Origin: Chloropicon primus
Taxonomy: Eukaryota; Chlorophyta; Chloropicophyceae; Chloropicales; Chloropicaceae
Assembly (NCBI GenBank): GCA_023205875.1
Contig: CP060763.1
Span: 620,001-684,000 of the forward strand
Length of the DNA: 64,000 bases
Direction of reading: 5' to 3'
Shown here in pieces: positions 55,397-64,000 of the stretch (the first letter of the stretch is position 1; each line of letters starts with the position of its first letter). A program made the position numbers and the translations under genes. The notes under the pieces were generated by a model that was not told where the DNA came from, did no database searches, and saw nothing but the letters and a program-made list of their open reading frames with translations.

Positions 55397-58150
55397 CTAA
55401 TCTAATTTCAATGACTCGACGAAGGAGACGGTGCCAAAGAGGTTTTCACACCGCTGCTTGGCGTCCTTGCACAAATGGTTCAGGATTAGAACAACCCGGC
55501 GCAAGTCGAAGAGAAACATGTGATCCGGATGATCAAAGATCGCACGGTCTGCCACGAAGCGAGAGGTCGTGAGCTCGTCCACCAGGTCCTGCAGGTCCTT
55601 GCTCGTGAGCTCCAGCTTCAGTGCGTGCGGAGGGTAAACGTCCTTAGTCTGGAGGCAATAGCTGCACGAGAGCATCATCGTAAAGGTGTGGCTCCTTATT
55701 TTCTCGTACTGCCTGATGTCCTTTTCAGTCGGATCAACGCCCAGAAGTTGCAGGTTCGTGGAGGACCAGGCCAGCGTCCTGCAAATGTACTCCACGTCCG
55801 AGAACAGCGCCTCGTACTCGCGATGGGAGTAAGCGCAGTCATCCGTCCGAATTTCGCGATCGGCCATCGCTAAGAGGTTTTGCAGCTTCGAAGAGCTCGA
55901 CAAGCAAGCCATGGTGTGGCGAAAACTGTCTGCTTGCGCGCTCTTGGACTTAACGGTAGTTAGGTAGACGTAAATCATCCCAATGTCATAGAGCGTTTTC
56001 GCGGCCAGCGATCTCATCGCGGTCTCGGCTCTCATTGGGAAAACGAGGAGGTTGAAGACAGAGGCCACCGCGACTGCGATCAGGAGATTCCAGAATCTCT
56101 GCAGGATGAATTGGTCAAACTGGCAGTCTTTCGTACAATACAACAGCGCCACGAAGGTGGTGTAGGTGTAGAGAGAGAAAAACAGGAGATCCATTTGATG
56201 ATGGCTTGACTTGGCAGCAACGACCTTCATCACAAACACCAGAAAAAGGATCAAAACCAACAGGAATAGCATTTGGATGAATTGGGTTTGCGCGATCCTC
56301 GCAGAGTGATAGGCCGCTACCGACCACAGCATGCCGATGCCATTTCCAATAAACCTCAAGCCGGTCTTCGTTAAGAAGTGACCTTGATACGGGCTCCCAG
56401 CATCGAAAAGGACGAAGGCCACGGCGATCAGCCCGGATATGGCATCAAAGGATGCCGCTGTCGGCGGGAAGAACCCAAAGCCAGCGGTAATGGTCACGGC
56501 GATTGCAGTTCTCAAAGCAAGCTTGAAGTCTTGACCTCTCATCCAGTTGACGAAAGCACTTAGACAGCGGCCTGCTATCCGGACCCAAGATGCCCAAAAC
56601 CCTCCCTCAGCTCTTGCCTGCGAGGGCCGCCTCCGCAGCAAGCGTGGATCACCCAGAGTCCTGTCAGTCTGATTTTGCATCCACATCATGTGCTGCAACG
56701 CTCGGAAGGAGAAATACTTCGCGAACACATCTTGGTCCCGCACCTCGGTGTTCCTCGCACACGCAAGCGACAGCGCGTGCGTCGACCTCAGGGCTGTCAT
56801 CGTGAAGGAGGACAAGAAGCTTCCGCGGGACTTGAACCAGCACCGAATGTCGTGCGAGCTCTCTCGAAAAATTGTCTTCATTGCACCCGCAACGATGTCG
56901 TCCGCAGCCTCGCGTCGCTGGTTGTCGTCCCGATCTGTTCGGCGGCCAGGCCTCACATTCTTCTTGTCAAAGTGCTCGAGGTTCGCCAGAACTTCCTTGA
57001 GGTTTTGCCGCACGAGGTCGGTGTAAATCTGTAGCGCTGGCTCGACGCTTTGTTGGAACTTCTCCCCCACGGCCCGAGCCTTGCTCTCGTCCTCGCTGCC
57101 CGGTTCTAGACTGTGCAACACCTTGTCAGCTTCTCTGGCGACCCCATACGCAACTTCCTCCTTGATGCTGGGGTCAGGTATGTAGCCGGGGGCCTGAAAC
57201 CTCGTCAGGACTCGGGTCATGTAGCAGATGTTGTACACGAGCTGCATCAGGGGCCGCACCACTTTGCTCTGGTAGCTCCCCCGCTTCGAGAACGAAAAGG
57301 CGCCCTCGATCTTGGAAACGGCCAGAAGTGCAGGCAACCGGTCCGCGCTTTGGAAGACCGCACGGGCGTGCTTGTAAACTTCGTGCCACTCGGTTGCGTC
57401 GGGGTGGAGCACGTCCGAAAAGTGCTGCTCGAGCAGGCAATCCCACAGCTCGCCGACGCCCCGGCAGAGATGGATGAGGATCGTGTTGAACTGAAGGTAC
57501 ATGAGCTGGGGAAAGACTGTGAGGTTCACCACGAGAGGGATCGCGAGCCCCATGCACGCGGGCTTCAGGACGCTTTTCATGAACTCCAGCGAGAAATTCA
57601 GGACCTGCGGCCGCACCTCCCACCCTGTCAGCCCATTTTGGAAAAACACTTGGTATTGGGCTTTGATCAGCGTAAAACCGAAAACGGTCCCAGCAAGGCA
57701 CAGGCCAACGCCCCACTGGAAGTCCAGCCTCAATGTGTACGACGACACGAAAGAGATCACGAACACGAAGGCCAGGATCCCTGGCCAGTGATCCGCGGTT
57801 ACAGCGATGCAGAGCAAACCGTAGGCTTGCCCAAGCGCCAAGGAAACCACAACTTTCAGGGTGAAACTAGTCACGACCCCGACGCAGCAGGGAGTCGCCA
57901 AGAGCCCCGTTGTGATTGCCAGCAACACCATCAAGAATGCTTGCTTGCCCAGCCATTCATTGACTGCAGGCACGTAGAACAGGACTGCGGGTATGGTAAG
58001 ACAGAGCCAGCTCCGGAGGACCCCCTTTCCCAGCGTCGAGCACGCAAAACCTCGCGCTTCGTCCCAGCATCGCGATGCCGAGGTCCGCCACGTGTCCTCC
58101 CCGTCCCCGTCCTTCACGTCCACGGCGACGTCCTCCCCCTCGCTCGGCAT
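55397..58150 (-). CDS. FUSC/ArAE-family multi-pass membrane protein
   Basis: 917 residues, single exon. Two membrane halves, each of about five to six helices, are joined by a cytoplasmic region. Half 1 runs from about 40 to 220 (VLRSWLCLTIPAVLFYVPAV, FLMVLLAITTGLLATPCC). Half 2 runs from about 540 to 720 (FKLALRTAIAVTITAGFGFF, MLFLLVLILFLVFVMKVVA, NLLIAVAVASVFNLLVFPMR). Half 2 contains the second FUSC signature, WNLLIAVAVASVFNLLVFP. A long helical C-terminal domain follows. This layout matches fungal/algal ArAE_2 (Bre4-like) and bacterial aromatic-acid exporters, and is related to plant ALMT. The substrate is unknown. ATG 58150 (MPSEGEDVAVDV) is the first in frame. Confidence 0.8.
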   Translation of the reverse strand: MPSEGEDVAVDVKDGDGEDTWRTSASRCWDEARGFACSTLGKGVLRSWLCLTIPAVLFYVPAVNEWLGKQAFLMVLLAITTGLLATPCCVGVVTSFTLKVVVSLALGQAYGLLCIAVTADHWPGILAFVFVISFVSSYTLRLDFQWGVGLCLAGTVFGFTLIKAQYQVFFQNGLTGWEVRPQVLNFSLEFMKSVLKPACMGLAIPLVVNLTVFPQLMYLQFNTILIHLCRGVGELWDCLLEQHFSDVLHPDATEWHEVYKHARAVFQSADRLPALLAVSKIEGAFSFSKRGSYQSKVVRPLMQLVYNICYMTRVLTRFQAPGYIPDPSIKEEVAYGVAREADKVLHSLEPGSEDESKARAVGEKFQQSVEPALQIYTDLVRQNLKEVLANLEHFDKKNVRPGRRTDRDDNQRREAADDIVAGAMKTIFRESSHDIRCWFKSRGSFLSSFTMTALRSTHALSLACARNTEVRDQDVFAKYFSFRALQHMMWMQNQTDRTLGDPRLLRRRPSQARAEGGFWASWVRIAGRCLSAFVNWMRGQDFKLALRTAIAVTITAGFGFFPPTAASFDAISGLIAVAFVLFDAGSPYQGHFLTKTGLRFIGNGIGMLWSVAAYHSARIAQTQFIQMLFLLVLILFLVFVMKVVAAKSSHHQMDLLFFSLYTYTTFVALLYCTKDCQFDQFILQRFWNLLIAVAVASVFNLLVFPMRAETAMRSLAAKTLYDIGMIYVYLTTVKSKSAQADSFRHTMACLSSSSKLQNLLAMADREIRTDDCAYSHREYEALFSDVEYICRTLAWSSTNLQLLGVDPTEKDIRQYEKIRSHTFTMMLSCSYCLQTKDVYPPHALKLELTSKDLQDLVDELTTSRFVADRAIFDHPDHMFLFDLRRVVLILNHLCKDAKQRCENLFGTVSFVESLKLD

Positions 58151-59090
58151 GGCCGTTACTGTTCCTCCCCGACGAGGCCTTCGCCATCCGCATGGGGAAA
58201 GCCCCGAGAGAGAGAGCGGAGAGGATGAAGGGGAAGGGGAAGGGAAGGGGATAGGCCTCGTCGTCGTTTGTGGACAGAAGAGAGAGAAGGGGGGACTCAG
58301 GGAATCTCCCACCCAAGCCAACCATGACACGCTCTTTCTTCTTCTTTTTTCTTCTCTTTTCTTTTCTTCTTGTGTGTGTTTCTTTTTCTTCTTTCTTGGT
58401 GTCCTTCATTACCTTATTCTTGATGTTCTCTCTTTGAAGTGACAGGATTGTGTGGGACCACGTTCTCGTGGTGTAGTTATTCCACATGGGACCTCGAGCC
58501 TTACTCCTTCCGTAAGAACGTCATGAATCGACAAGACGAAAAACCATACTAAACTATACTATACTATACTTCGGGGTGTCGTGGGGTTCAAACAATAAGA
58601 CAAATAAGACAAAGAGAAGAGTTCAGTCGGCTCCATCTGCGCGGAGGGTCTTGACGAGCACGAGGACGGGACTTGACTTGGGAAGCGACTTGCCAGGACA
58701 AGACCAAGCCAGGACAAGACCAAACGGTGGCCAAGGCCGATGGACTTGGCATCGTCACGCCTTCACTGAAAAGGGAGGACGAGAAGAGACAACGTACGTC
58801 AACAGGAAGAGGTGGTTCCTTCTTGGGGCGGACCCACAGTGAGGCAGTGGTACCGGAACCAGCAGTGGTACCGGACTCAAGCCAAGAGAGAGAGAGTGTG
58901 TGTGTGTGTGTGTGTGTGAGTGAAAGAGTGAGAAAGGAAGAGAAGAGTCGCCTGGTGGGGACTTAGCGTTGCAAGCCGTGGGTTCTCTTGAGCAAGCAAG
59001 AAGACTTCTTTGCTCTATTTGGAAGGGCCGAGGCAACGGGGAGACGCCAAGAACACGCATTTTAGAGCGTAGCGAGCGAGTCCATCCAAG
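58151..59090. other. Divergent intergenic region, FUSC-like / Popeye-like
   Basis: 940 bp, the longest gap in the window. No gene supported. It holds T-rich CTTTTCTT repeats (about 58330-58400), an ACTAT/ACTATACT repeat (about 58545-58570), and a (GT)n run (about 58897-58917). Copies of a GGTACCGGA motif near 58848 and 58868 form a short direct repeat (GTGGTACCGGA). Elements A and B are absent. Confidence 0.5.
58897..58917. repeat. (GT)n microsatellite
   Basis: About ten GT units in the gap upstream of the Popeye-like gene. Confidence 0.9.
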
Positions 59091-60260
59091 ATGCGTGACT
59101 TGTTAGCCGCGAAAGGGAGTACCATCCTGGACGACCACCCATGGATTGTGACGATATGCCATGTTGGCATGGCGCTGGAAATGCTTGCGTTCGGTCAAAC
59201 CAAGGTCAACCAGCTCCGTCTTTTTGCTATGGTTGCAGCCTTGCTGATCATGACGTACACGCTTATCGTGACGGATGGAGACGTTTTCGACTGCCACGCC
59301 ATCTGGAGTTTCCTCCACTTTTCTTTGAACGCTTACAAACTCATTCAAGGGTACGCCACGCTGTGGATCCAAATGAGGAAGCTCAAGCCTTGGGACATCA
59401 CCTGCCGCGAGTGGTACTTCAACTCTTTCACGGACCAGGAGTTCCTGGCGCTCAGGGAGTACTGGGAGTGGGTCCTGCTCGAGGAGGGCGACGTCCTCGT
59501 GGAGGAGGGAGAGGAGGTGGAGTACATGAGCATGATCTTCCAGGGCCAAGGCGAGATCAGGATAGACGGGAAGCAGTCCGTCCTGGCGCAGATAGGACCC
59601 GGGTCTTGGGTGGGTGAGATGGCGTTCTTCACGGGAGAGCTCGCGAGTGCGACCGTGTGCGCGGCCAAGCCGACCCTCATCATTCGCTGGGAGATCGACC
59701 AGATCAAGAAACTTCTCCAGCTCCCCGGGAGGAGCTACAAGGCCCAGGCCTTCGCCAAGCTTCCTAGCCACTTCTGCGCCGACTTGGCTCGCAAGGTGAA
59801 GCAGTACAACAGCATCCCCGCGATGCAGAGCTTCATTCAGTCGCAGAAGGAGCAGACGAAGCACACCAAGTTGAAGAAGTTTGACAACAAGAAGGGAAGG
59901 GAACAACCCATGAAGGCCGGTTTCGTGTCTTTGGTTAGCGTAAGAAGATCTTGGGTGAACTTTTTCGACAAAGAAAAGGCCGAGGCGGCTCTCGAGGAAG
60001 GAGACTTGGAAAACGGACAGCCAAAGAAGAAGAAGACTGTGGTGAGGAACTTGGGAAAGGTCCACCCCGACGAGGACAAACCCGTCTCAGGTTTCGGGGC
60101 GCCAAGGAAGCCAAAGAACTTTTACAGGCAGGACACCACTTCGAGGCTGCGAAGGCAACGCGTGCAGAGCGTGAGTTTGGGAATCCCGCAGGATCCTGTG
60201 GAGGAGGGAGACGAGGTGGACGCTGATGAAGTGGAGCAAAACGACGAGAAGGAGAGCTAA
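59091..60260 (+). CDS. Popeye-like membrane protein with cyclic-nucleotide-binding fold
   Basis: 389 residues. Two or three transmembrane helices occupy the first 95 residues (ICHVGMALEMLAFG, LFAMVAALLIMTYTLIV, IWSFLHFSLNAYKLIQGY). The last resembles the FLHxxYLxY helix before Popeye domains. A cNMP-binding jelly-roll follows (about 115-215): VLLEEGDVLVEEGEEVEYM, MIFQGQGEIRI and SWVGEMAFFTGE. In the phosphate cassette GEMAFF keeps Gly-Glu, but the usual Arg of PRxATV is absent (ELASATV), so cAMP/cGMP binding must be altered if it occurs at all; POPDC proteins also have an altered pocket. The C-terminal 170 residues are basic then acidic and disordered. It could instead be a generic cNMP-fold protein. 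Confidence 0.7.
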   Translation: MRDLLAAKGSTILDDHPWIVTICHVGMALEMLAFGQTKVNQLRLFAMVAALLIMTYTLIVTDGDVFDCHAIWSFLHFSLNAYKLIQGYATLWIQMRKLKPWDITCREWYFNSFTDQEFLALREYWEWVLLEEGDVLVEEGEEVEYMSMIFQGQGEIRIDGKQSVLAQIGPGSWVGEMAFFTGELASATVCAAKPTLIIRWEIDQIKKLLQLPGRSYKAQAFAKLPSHFCADLARKVKQYNSIPAMQSFIQSQKEQTKHTKLKKFDNKKGREQPMKAGFVSLVSVRRSWVNFFDKEKAEAALEEGDLENGQPKKKKTVVRNLGKVHPDEDKPVSGFGAPRKPKNFYRQDTTSRLRRQRVQSVSLGIPQDPVEEGDEVDADEVEQNDEKES

Positions 60261-60844
60261 GTGAACAAGTTGGTGCGGGTGGACTGCGCACGAGCGTGTC
60301 ACGTACACACATACACGCACACACAACGAGCACACGCACCGTGGGCAGTCCACCGGCTGACTTGCGCATCGAGAAACGAATCACGTCAGTGATACGAAAC
60401 AAAATTTTGGAAAATGTTTTCTACAGACGTAGAGGCAGATGCTCCCGACTCGCGGCTCACGGGCGCTTGCCTCGCTCAAGCTATGTTTTTTCAGAGGGAA
60501 AAGACACACCTTACCTTTTCATGATCCTGTACAATATTATTGATTAGTCAACTTAGCAGGTAAAAAGTATTCACTTTCTTTCCTCTGAACAGCACGATGC
60601 CCCCAGGAAGAACTTATAGTTCTATCCCTCGACAACAATCCAGCAAACCAGACACACGAACCGCTGCCCTGCCTCCTTGCCTCCTCCCACTCGCTCCTCT
60701 TCCAAGGTGTGACAATCAAACCAGGGTGAGGGACAGGCGCCGGTCGACGACGAGCTGAAGCGATCACGGTGCGTGCGCGAGGTCTAGGTCTAGGTCTAGG
60801 TCTAGGTCTAGGTCTCGTCTGCATCCGCCGCAAGGAACGTCATC
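60261..60844. other. Intergenic, Popeye-like / acidic EF-hand-like gene
   Basis: 584 bp between two + genes. It contains short CA-rich repeats (about 60300-60340, ACACACAT/CACACAC) after the Popeye-like stop. A (GGTCTA)n hexamer run at 60781-60816 lies just before the next ATG. No gene seen. Confidence 0.5.
60781..60816. repeat. (GGTCTA)6 hexanucleotide repeat
   Basis: Five exact GGTCTA units plus a GGTCTC, ending 28 nt before the ATG at 60845, so probably within the mRNA leader. Confidence 0.95.
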
Positions 60845-61642
60845 ATGGAGGAGGACTCGTTTGCGTTCGAGGAGAAGAGGCGGAAGACGATCGAGAGGAA
60901 CAAGGCCAAGATGATGGAGCTCACTGCGAAGGCAAGGGCAACGTTGGACGAGAGTGGTCTCGACGGGGCTGCTGCTGCTGCTGCTGCTGGTGGTGGTAAC
61001 AAGCTAGGGAAAAGGAAAGGGAAGGACTCAAGTGCTGTGGGGCGACAGACCGCCGAGGCTGCTGCTCCTGCGCCGAGGAGGAACGCCAGGGGCGCGAGAA
61101 AGGCGAGCGAGAGCGCGCGGGCGAGGCTGAAGAAGTACAACGAGTCAGACCCGGAAGAAACGCAAGAGGACGAAGAGTCGAGGTCGGCATCGTCGTACGA
61201 TGGAGAGGAAGAGGGGTTGACGGAGTCGGATTCGGACTCCACCTCCAGCACGGTCGCCTCGGAAAGCGAGGGCAAGGAGAACGCCAGCACGAAAAGCGAG
61301 AACGCGAACACCATCTCGCTCTCCATTGTGCAAGAGCACCTGGGGAAGAAGAAGAAGAGCAAGAAGGCATTGGGCAGGGTCGAGAAGAACGTGTTCGGGC
61401 GCCTCTCCAGTACGGAGGTGAAGTGTCTGTTTGACGATTTGGGCGGAGGCAAGAAGGGTGGGATCACACGGAATGATCTCGAGGTTGTCTTCAAGGCGCT
61501 TGATTTCCCGCACACCGAGGACACGGCGAGCGAGATGATGGAGAGGGCCCTGGACTCACGCCGAGGAGCGAATGCTGCTGGCCAGATGCATCCGGACAGA
61601 CTCGACTACGAGACCTTCTCCTCCCTGGTATCACAGCTGTAG
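60845..61642 (+). CDS. Acidic protein with degenerate EF-hand-like C-terminus, unknown function
   Basis: 265 residues, family not recognised. The N-terminal helix is charged (EEKRRKTIERNKAKMMEL), with an Ala8 run coded by GCT repeats, then an Arg-rich patch (APRRNARGARKASESARARL) that looks like a nuclear localisation signal. A Ser/Asp/Glu-rich stretch follows. The C-terminal 80 residues are compact: LSSTEVKCLFDDLGGGKKGG ... LDYETFSSLVSQL. Their helix-loop-helix rhythm resembles paired EF hands but lacks the acidic calcium ligands, so calcium binding is unlikely. The composition suggests a nuclear protein; nothing more can be said. Confidence 0.75.
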   Translation: MEEDSFAFEEKRRKTIERNKAKMMELTAKARATLDESGLDGAAAAAAAGGGNKLGKRKGKDSSAVGRQTAEAAAPAPRRNARGARKASESARARLKKYNESDPEETQEDEESRSASSYDGEEEGLTESDSDSTSSTVASESEGKENASTKSENANTISLSIVQEHLGKKKKSKKALGRVEKNVFGRLSSTEVKCLFDDLGGGKKGGITRNDLEVVFKALDFPHTEDTASEMMERALDSRRGANAAGQMHPDRLDYETFSSLVSQL

Positions 61643-61650
61643 TAGTAAAC

Positions 61651-61655
61651 TTTAC
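61651..61655 (-). terminator. TGTAA poly(A) signal, TSR1
   Basis: TTACA on +, TGTAA on minus, 34 nt past the TSR1 stop at 61689-61691, in a convergent gap of only 46 bp. Confidence 0.5.
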
Positions 61656-61688
61656 AATTCTGTATAAAAAGGCCAATACAACAATTTA

Positions 61689-64000
61689 TCACATCACGAA
61701 CGTCTCGTCGTCTTGCCACTTTGGAAACACCCTCTTGTACAGGGAGATGCAGACGGTGTCCCTCTGCTGCACGACAGCGTCGAACATGCACTTCATCGTG
61801 CCGTGTGTTCCGACGGCTTCCCTGATCTTGCCCCTTCTTCCGTACTTGGTCCACACCTCTAGCGGGGAGAACCACCTGACGTCCTCCGGGCTGTGGAACA
61901 TGTACCTCACGTAAGCCTTGGCCTTGTGCACCTTGTAAGGATAGCCCGTCAAAATGATTCGCTTCAGAACAATTCTATCCGGGTCGACGCTCTTCACGAG
62001 TCCAGCTGCCACCAGGCTCAACCCGGCTTCTGTTTCCTTGAAGCACAGCACGGGCAAAGGCGCATGGTGGATGGGCGCGTAAAGCGAGAACGTGCAGCTC
62101 TCTCCGGAGCGCATGAACTTCTGGTTCTTGTGCTTGTCCACGTTTGGCGCGCTGTCTGAGATGATGGGCCGCCCTCTGAACATTCGAATCCCGGTGTAGA
62201 ACACGAGGTCATCCTTGTTCGCGAGGGGCTCTTCGTACGAGGAGGACTTGTGCACCGCGAAATTCACCATAGACATCTTGGTCTCGTGCTGCAGGAGCCC
62301 GAAGATGACGTAAGGAGTGGAGCCCCGAGACCCCTGGAAGGCTTCCAGCAAGGCCTCGGCCTTTTCTGGCGGAATTCCAGTGAAAACAAGCTTAACGTGC
62401 TCCCCCTTTGTGACCAGATCCGGCCTCCTGCTCGCGAACCCCGCCGCAGGCGCCCTAAGCTTGGCCTTTGCCTGCTTCTGAGCTTTGACCGGGTTCTCGA
62501 AGGCGTATATCTTGGCATACTCCATCGGCAGGCTCTCCTTGGGATCCCAAGGAGACGTTCTGAAACTTTTCAGGCCCCTGTACTTCAAGAACCTCTCCCT
62601 GGCCGGCTTGTCCAGGGGGACCTCCACCTCATCAGGGAACTCCAGGTCCTCGTTCTCGGCATCCTTCCTCGACTTCCTCTCTCTCTCGTAGTTGTCGACA
62701 TAGTCATCCATGTTCTCGTACTCGTCCTCTTCCTCGCCGACATCCCCTTCGTCCTCCGACATGATCTCGATCTCCCCGTGGTGATCCCCAAGATTGTCCG
62801 CGGGGTGCTTGAAATGGCTCGCACCCGGGTCGTTTCCCTCGTCCTCTTCGTCGGTCGTGTCCTCGAACTCCATCTCGTCCGAGAAATCGTCGTCCTCCTC
62901 GTCGATCCAAGCGGACTGGTACTCGCTGAAGCCCTTTGGGACGCTCCTTGACGAAAGCCTGTGAGTCTTGGTGGCCTGCAGCTGCATCTCCTCCGCCTCC
63001 CGCATCTCCTCCTCTGTCGGCCAGGTCTGCTCGCCAGCCAAGGGGTCGGGAACGTTCTCCCTCGCCAAGCTCTCCAGCTGGGACTTGTCCGCAACCACCA
63101 GAGTCTTGGTGTCCTCGTCCATCAGGGACGCGCCTTCCGCCTTTCCCTTTTTCCTTGCCTTGGTGAAAGGGTCGTCTTCCTGGTCGATCCTTTCTACGTG
63201 GTACTCTCCTATCCCAGGAAGCAAAAACGCCTGGTTTGCGGACAAGTTTTGGCCCCTGACGTACCCGGTGAGAGACACTCGGACCTGGTTTCCGTTAGGG
63301 AAAACCTCGCAACCTTCGGTGATCAAGTAAGGCCTCTGCTTCCTCCACACGGGAACGATCTGCTTGTGCTCCTTGAGCATTCTGAAGAGGTGCAGGCAGT
63401 CCTGGTTCGAGTCCAGGGGCAAGCAGTTCACGCTATCCCTGACCTGCTCGGTGAAGACTTTTGTGGCTCTCTTCTTCTCTCTCGCCTTCTCCGAGAGCCC
63501 GAGCCCCGCCATGCCCTGCACGCAGCAATACACGTTCGGCAAGCTGAACGCCCGGAGCGCCTCGCACATCGAGAGCGCGAGGGGGTCCATCACCTCCGCC
63601 TCCTCTTCCTTCCCGCTGCCACCTGCCTTGGTCACAAACAGCACGATGTCCGCTATCTTAATGTAGTCCAGGAGCCTGATGAGGGTGGCAGACCGGAGGG
63701 CTCCGCGCTCCGAAGCCCTCTGGAACGGGGGCAAGATCCTCACCCGGACTTTGACGTCAGGAACGCAGAAGGTCTCCTCCCCCGAGTGCTCCACTTTGGT
63801 GCCCATGAAAGCATCCCCGTTGTTGTCCTCCATCCTTGCTCCCACGGTGGCGGCCGTCCTCAGGAGCTCGTGAGCCTCCTCCAGGTTCACTTGGTCGGTG
63901 CATGGTATAATCGCGATCACCTTGGGCGGTCCGTGTGTCGACAACCTCTTCTCCCTCAGGGTCTTCTCCCTCAACTTTTCGCGGTGACTCTTCGCGGCCT
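61689..64000 (-). CDS. TSR1: TSR1 pre-40S assembly factor (5' end cut by window edge)
   Basis: About 770 residues visible; the frame is still open at base 64000, so the N-terminal 40 or so residues lie outside. The visible start, ending REKTLREKRLSTHGPPKVI, matches the Tsr1 N-terminal linker. The GTPase-like domain I lacks a working P-loop, as in all Tsr1. Then come DPFTKARKKGKAEG, an acidic middle (DEEDDDFSDEMEFED), FRTSPWDPKESLP and the AARP2CN/DUF663 C-terminal beta-barrels (VRYMFHSPEDVRWFSPLEVW, REAVGTHGTMKCMFDAVVQQ). Tsr1 binds pre-40S subunits and blocks premature subunit joining. Convergent with the EF-hand-like gene. Confidence 0.95.
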   Translation of the reverse strand, partial: AAKSHREKLREKTLREKRLSTHGPPKVIAIIPCTDQVNLEEAHELLRTAATVGARMEDNNGDAFMGTKVEHSGEETFCVPDVKVRVRILPPFQRASERGALRSATLIRLLDYIKIADIVLFVTKAGGSGKEEEAEVMDPLALSMCEALRAFSLPNVYCCVQGMAGLGLSEKAREKKRATKVFTEQVRDSVNCLPLDSNQDCLHLFRMLKEHKQIVPVWRKQRPYLITEGCEVFPNGNQVRVSLTGYVRGQNLSANQAFLLPGIGEYHVERIDQEDDPFTKARKKGKAEGASLMDEDTKTLVVADKSQLESLARENVPDPLAGEQTWPTEEEMREAEEMQLQATKTHRLSSRSVPKGFSEYQSAWIDEEDDDFSDEMEFEDTTDEEDEGNDPGASHFKHPADNLGDHHGEIEIMSEDEGDVGEEEDEYENMDDYVDNYERERKSRKDAENEDLEFPDEVEVPLDKPARERFLKYRGLKSFRTSPWDPKESLPMEYAKIYAFENPVKAQKQAKAKLRAPAAGFASRRPDLVTKGEHVKLVFTGIPPEKAEALLEAFQGSRGSTPYVIFGLLQHETKMSMVNFAVHKSSSYEEPLANKDDLVFYTGIRMFRGRPIISDSAPNVDKHKNQKFMRSGESCTFSLYAPIHHAPLPVLCFKETEAGLSLVAAGLVKSVDPDRIVLKRIILTGYPYKVHKAKAYVRYMFHSPEDVRWFSPLEVWTKYGRRGKIREAVGTHGTMKCMFDAVVQQRDTVCISLYKRVFPKWQDDETFVM

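Noticed and set aside
57113-58228. 371-codon open frame on + opposite the FUSC-like gene
   Set aside because: His/Gln/Arg-rich shadow; the minus frame has clear membrane helices.
58840-58880. Twin GTGGTACCGGA repeat as a mobile-element target duplication
   Set aside because: The copies are about 20 bp apart with no element between them.
1-64000. tRNA, rRNA and spliceosomal snRNA genes
   Set aside because: No T-loop/A-box pairs with cloverleaf spacing and no U6 ACAGAGA-type core were seen by eye; a tRNAscan/Infernal run would settle it.
1-64000. Transposons, LTR elements, virus-like genes
   Set aside because: No transposase, reverse transcriptase, integrase, capsid or terminal-repeat signals; all long frames belong to host genes.

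Overview
The window is nuclear DNA from a compact, GC-rich eukaryotic genome. The best guess is a unicellular green-lineage alga, possibly a prasinophyte or Chloropicophyceae-type picoalga. Evidence: eukaryotic uL18, TOR, TAF1, gamma-tubulin complex and ESCRT genes; a plastid-type phosphate translocator; a plant-like uL18 sequence; TGTAA motifs downstream of several stop codons, the poly(A) signal typical of Chlorophyta; and very few introns. I find five GT-AG introns of 77-134 bp in about 28 genes. Species is not determined.

Layout, left to right: DUF948-like plastid protein (+), WDR27-like (-), AFG2B/SPATA5L1-like AAA ATPase (+), RIC1 (-), mitochondrial bL25 (+), NOP53 (-), RPL5/uL18 (+), plastid phosphate translocator (-), SLC4 anion transporter (-), TOR kinase (+), REXO4-type exonuclease (-), coiled-coil protein (+), GCP4 (-), membrane-anchored AGC kinase (+), GATA/Tudor/CXXC repeat protein (-), GCP5 (-), YIPF1/2 (+), SNW1/SKIP (-), WBP11 (+), phosphatidylinositol synthase (+), TMEM244-like (+), TAF1 with a C-terminal CW finger (-), FIST-like/LON protein (+), VPS25 (-), a 57-residue mitochondrial bL33 (-), FUSC-like membrane protein (-), Popeye/cNMP-binding-like protein (+), acidic EF-hand-like protein (+) and TSR1 (-, cut by the right edge). 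Strands alternate so regularly that most genes share a divergent promoter with one neighbour and a very short convergent 3' region with the other (14-120 bp between stop codons in most pairs).

Functional themes: large-subunit ribosome assembly (NOP53 and RPL5 divergent from one promoter, an AFG2-type ATPase, TSR1 for the small subunit), splicing (SNW1 and WBP11 divergent), gamma-tubulin ring complex (GCP4 and GCP5 about 4 kb apart), Golgi traffic (RIC1, YIPF), ESCRT-II, and mitochondrial ribosome (bL25m, bL33m). There are no tRNAs, rRNAs, CRISPR arrays, transposons or virus-like elements that I can support.

Most unusual signals: (1) a recurrent element (B) 55-260 nt upstream of start codons at six genes. 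Two copies form the same hairpin with identical arm spacing and a compensatory base-pair change, and at three genes B is preceded about 260-280 bp upstream by a second recurrent element (A). (2) bL33m and VPS25 on one strand with only 13 bp between stop and start, a candidate dicistronic mRNA. (3) Unusual domain combinations: TAF1+CW, FIST-like+LON, AGC kinase with an N-terminal membrane anchor, and GATA+Tudor+triplicated CXXC half-domains.
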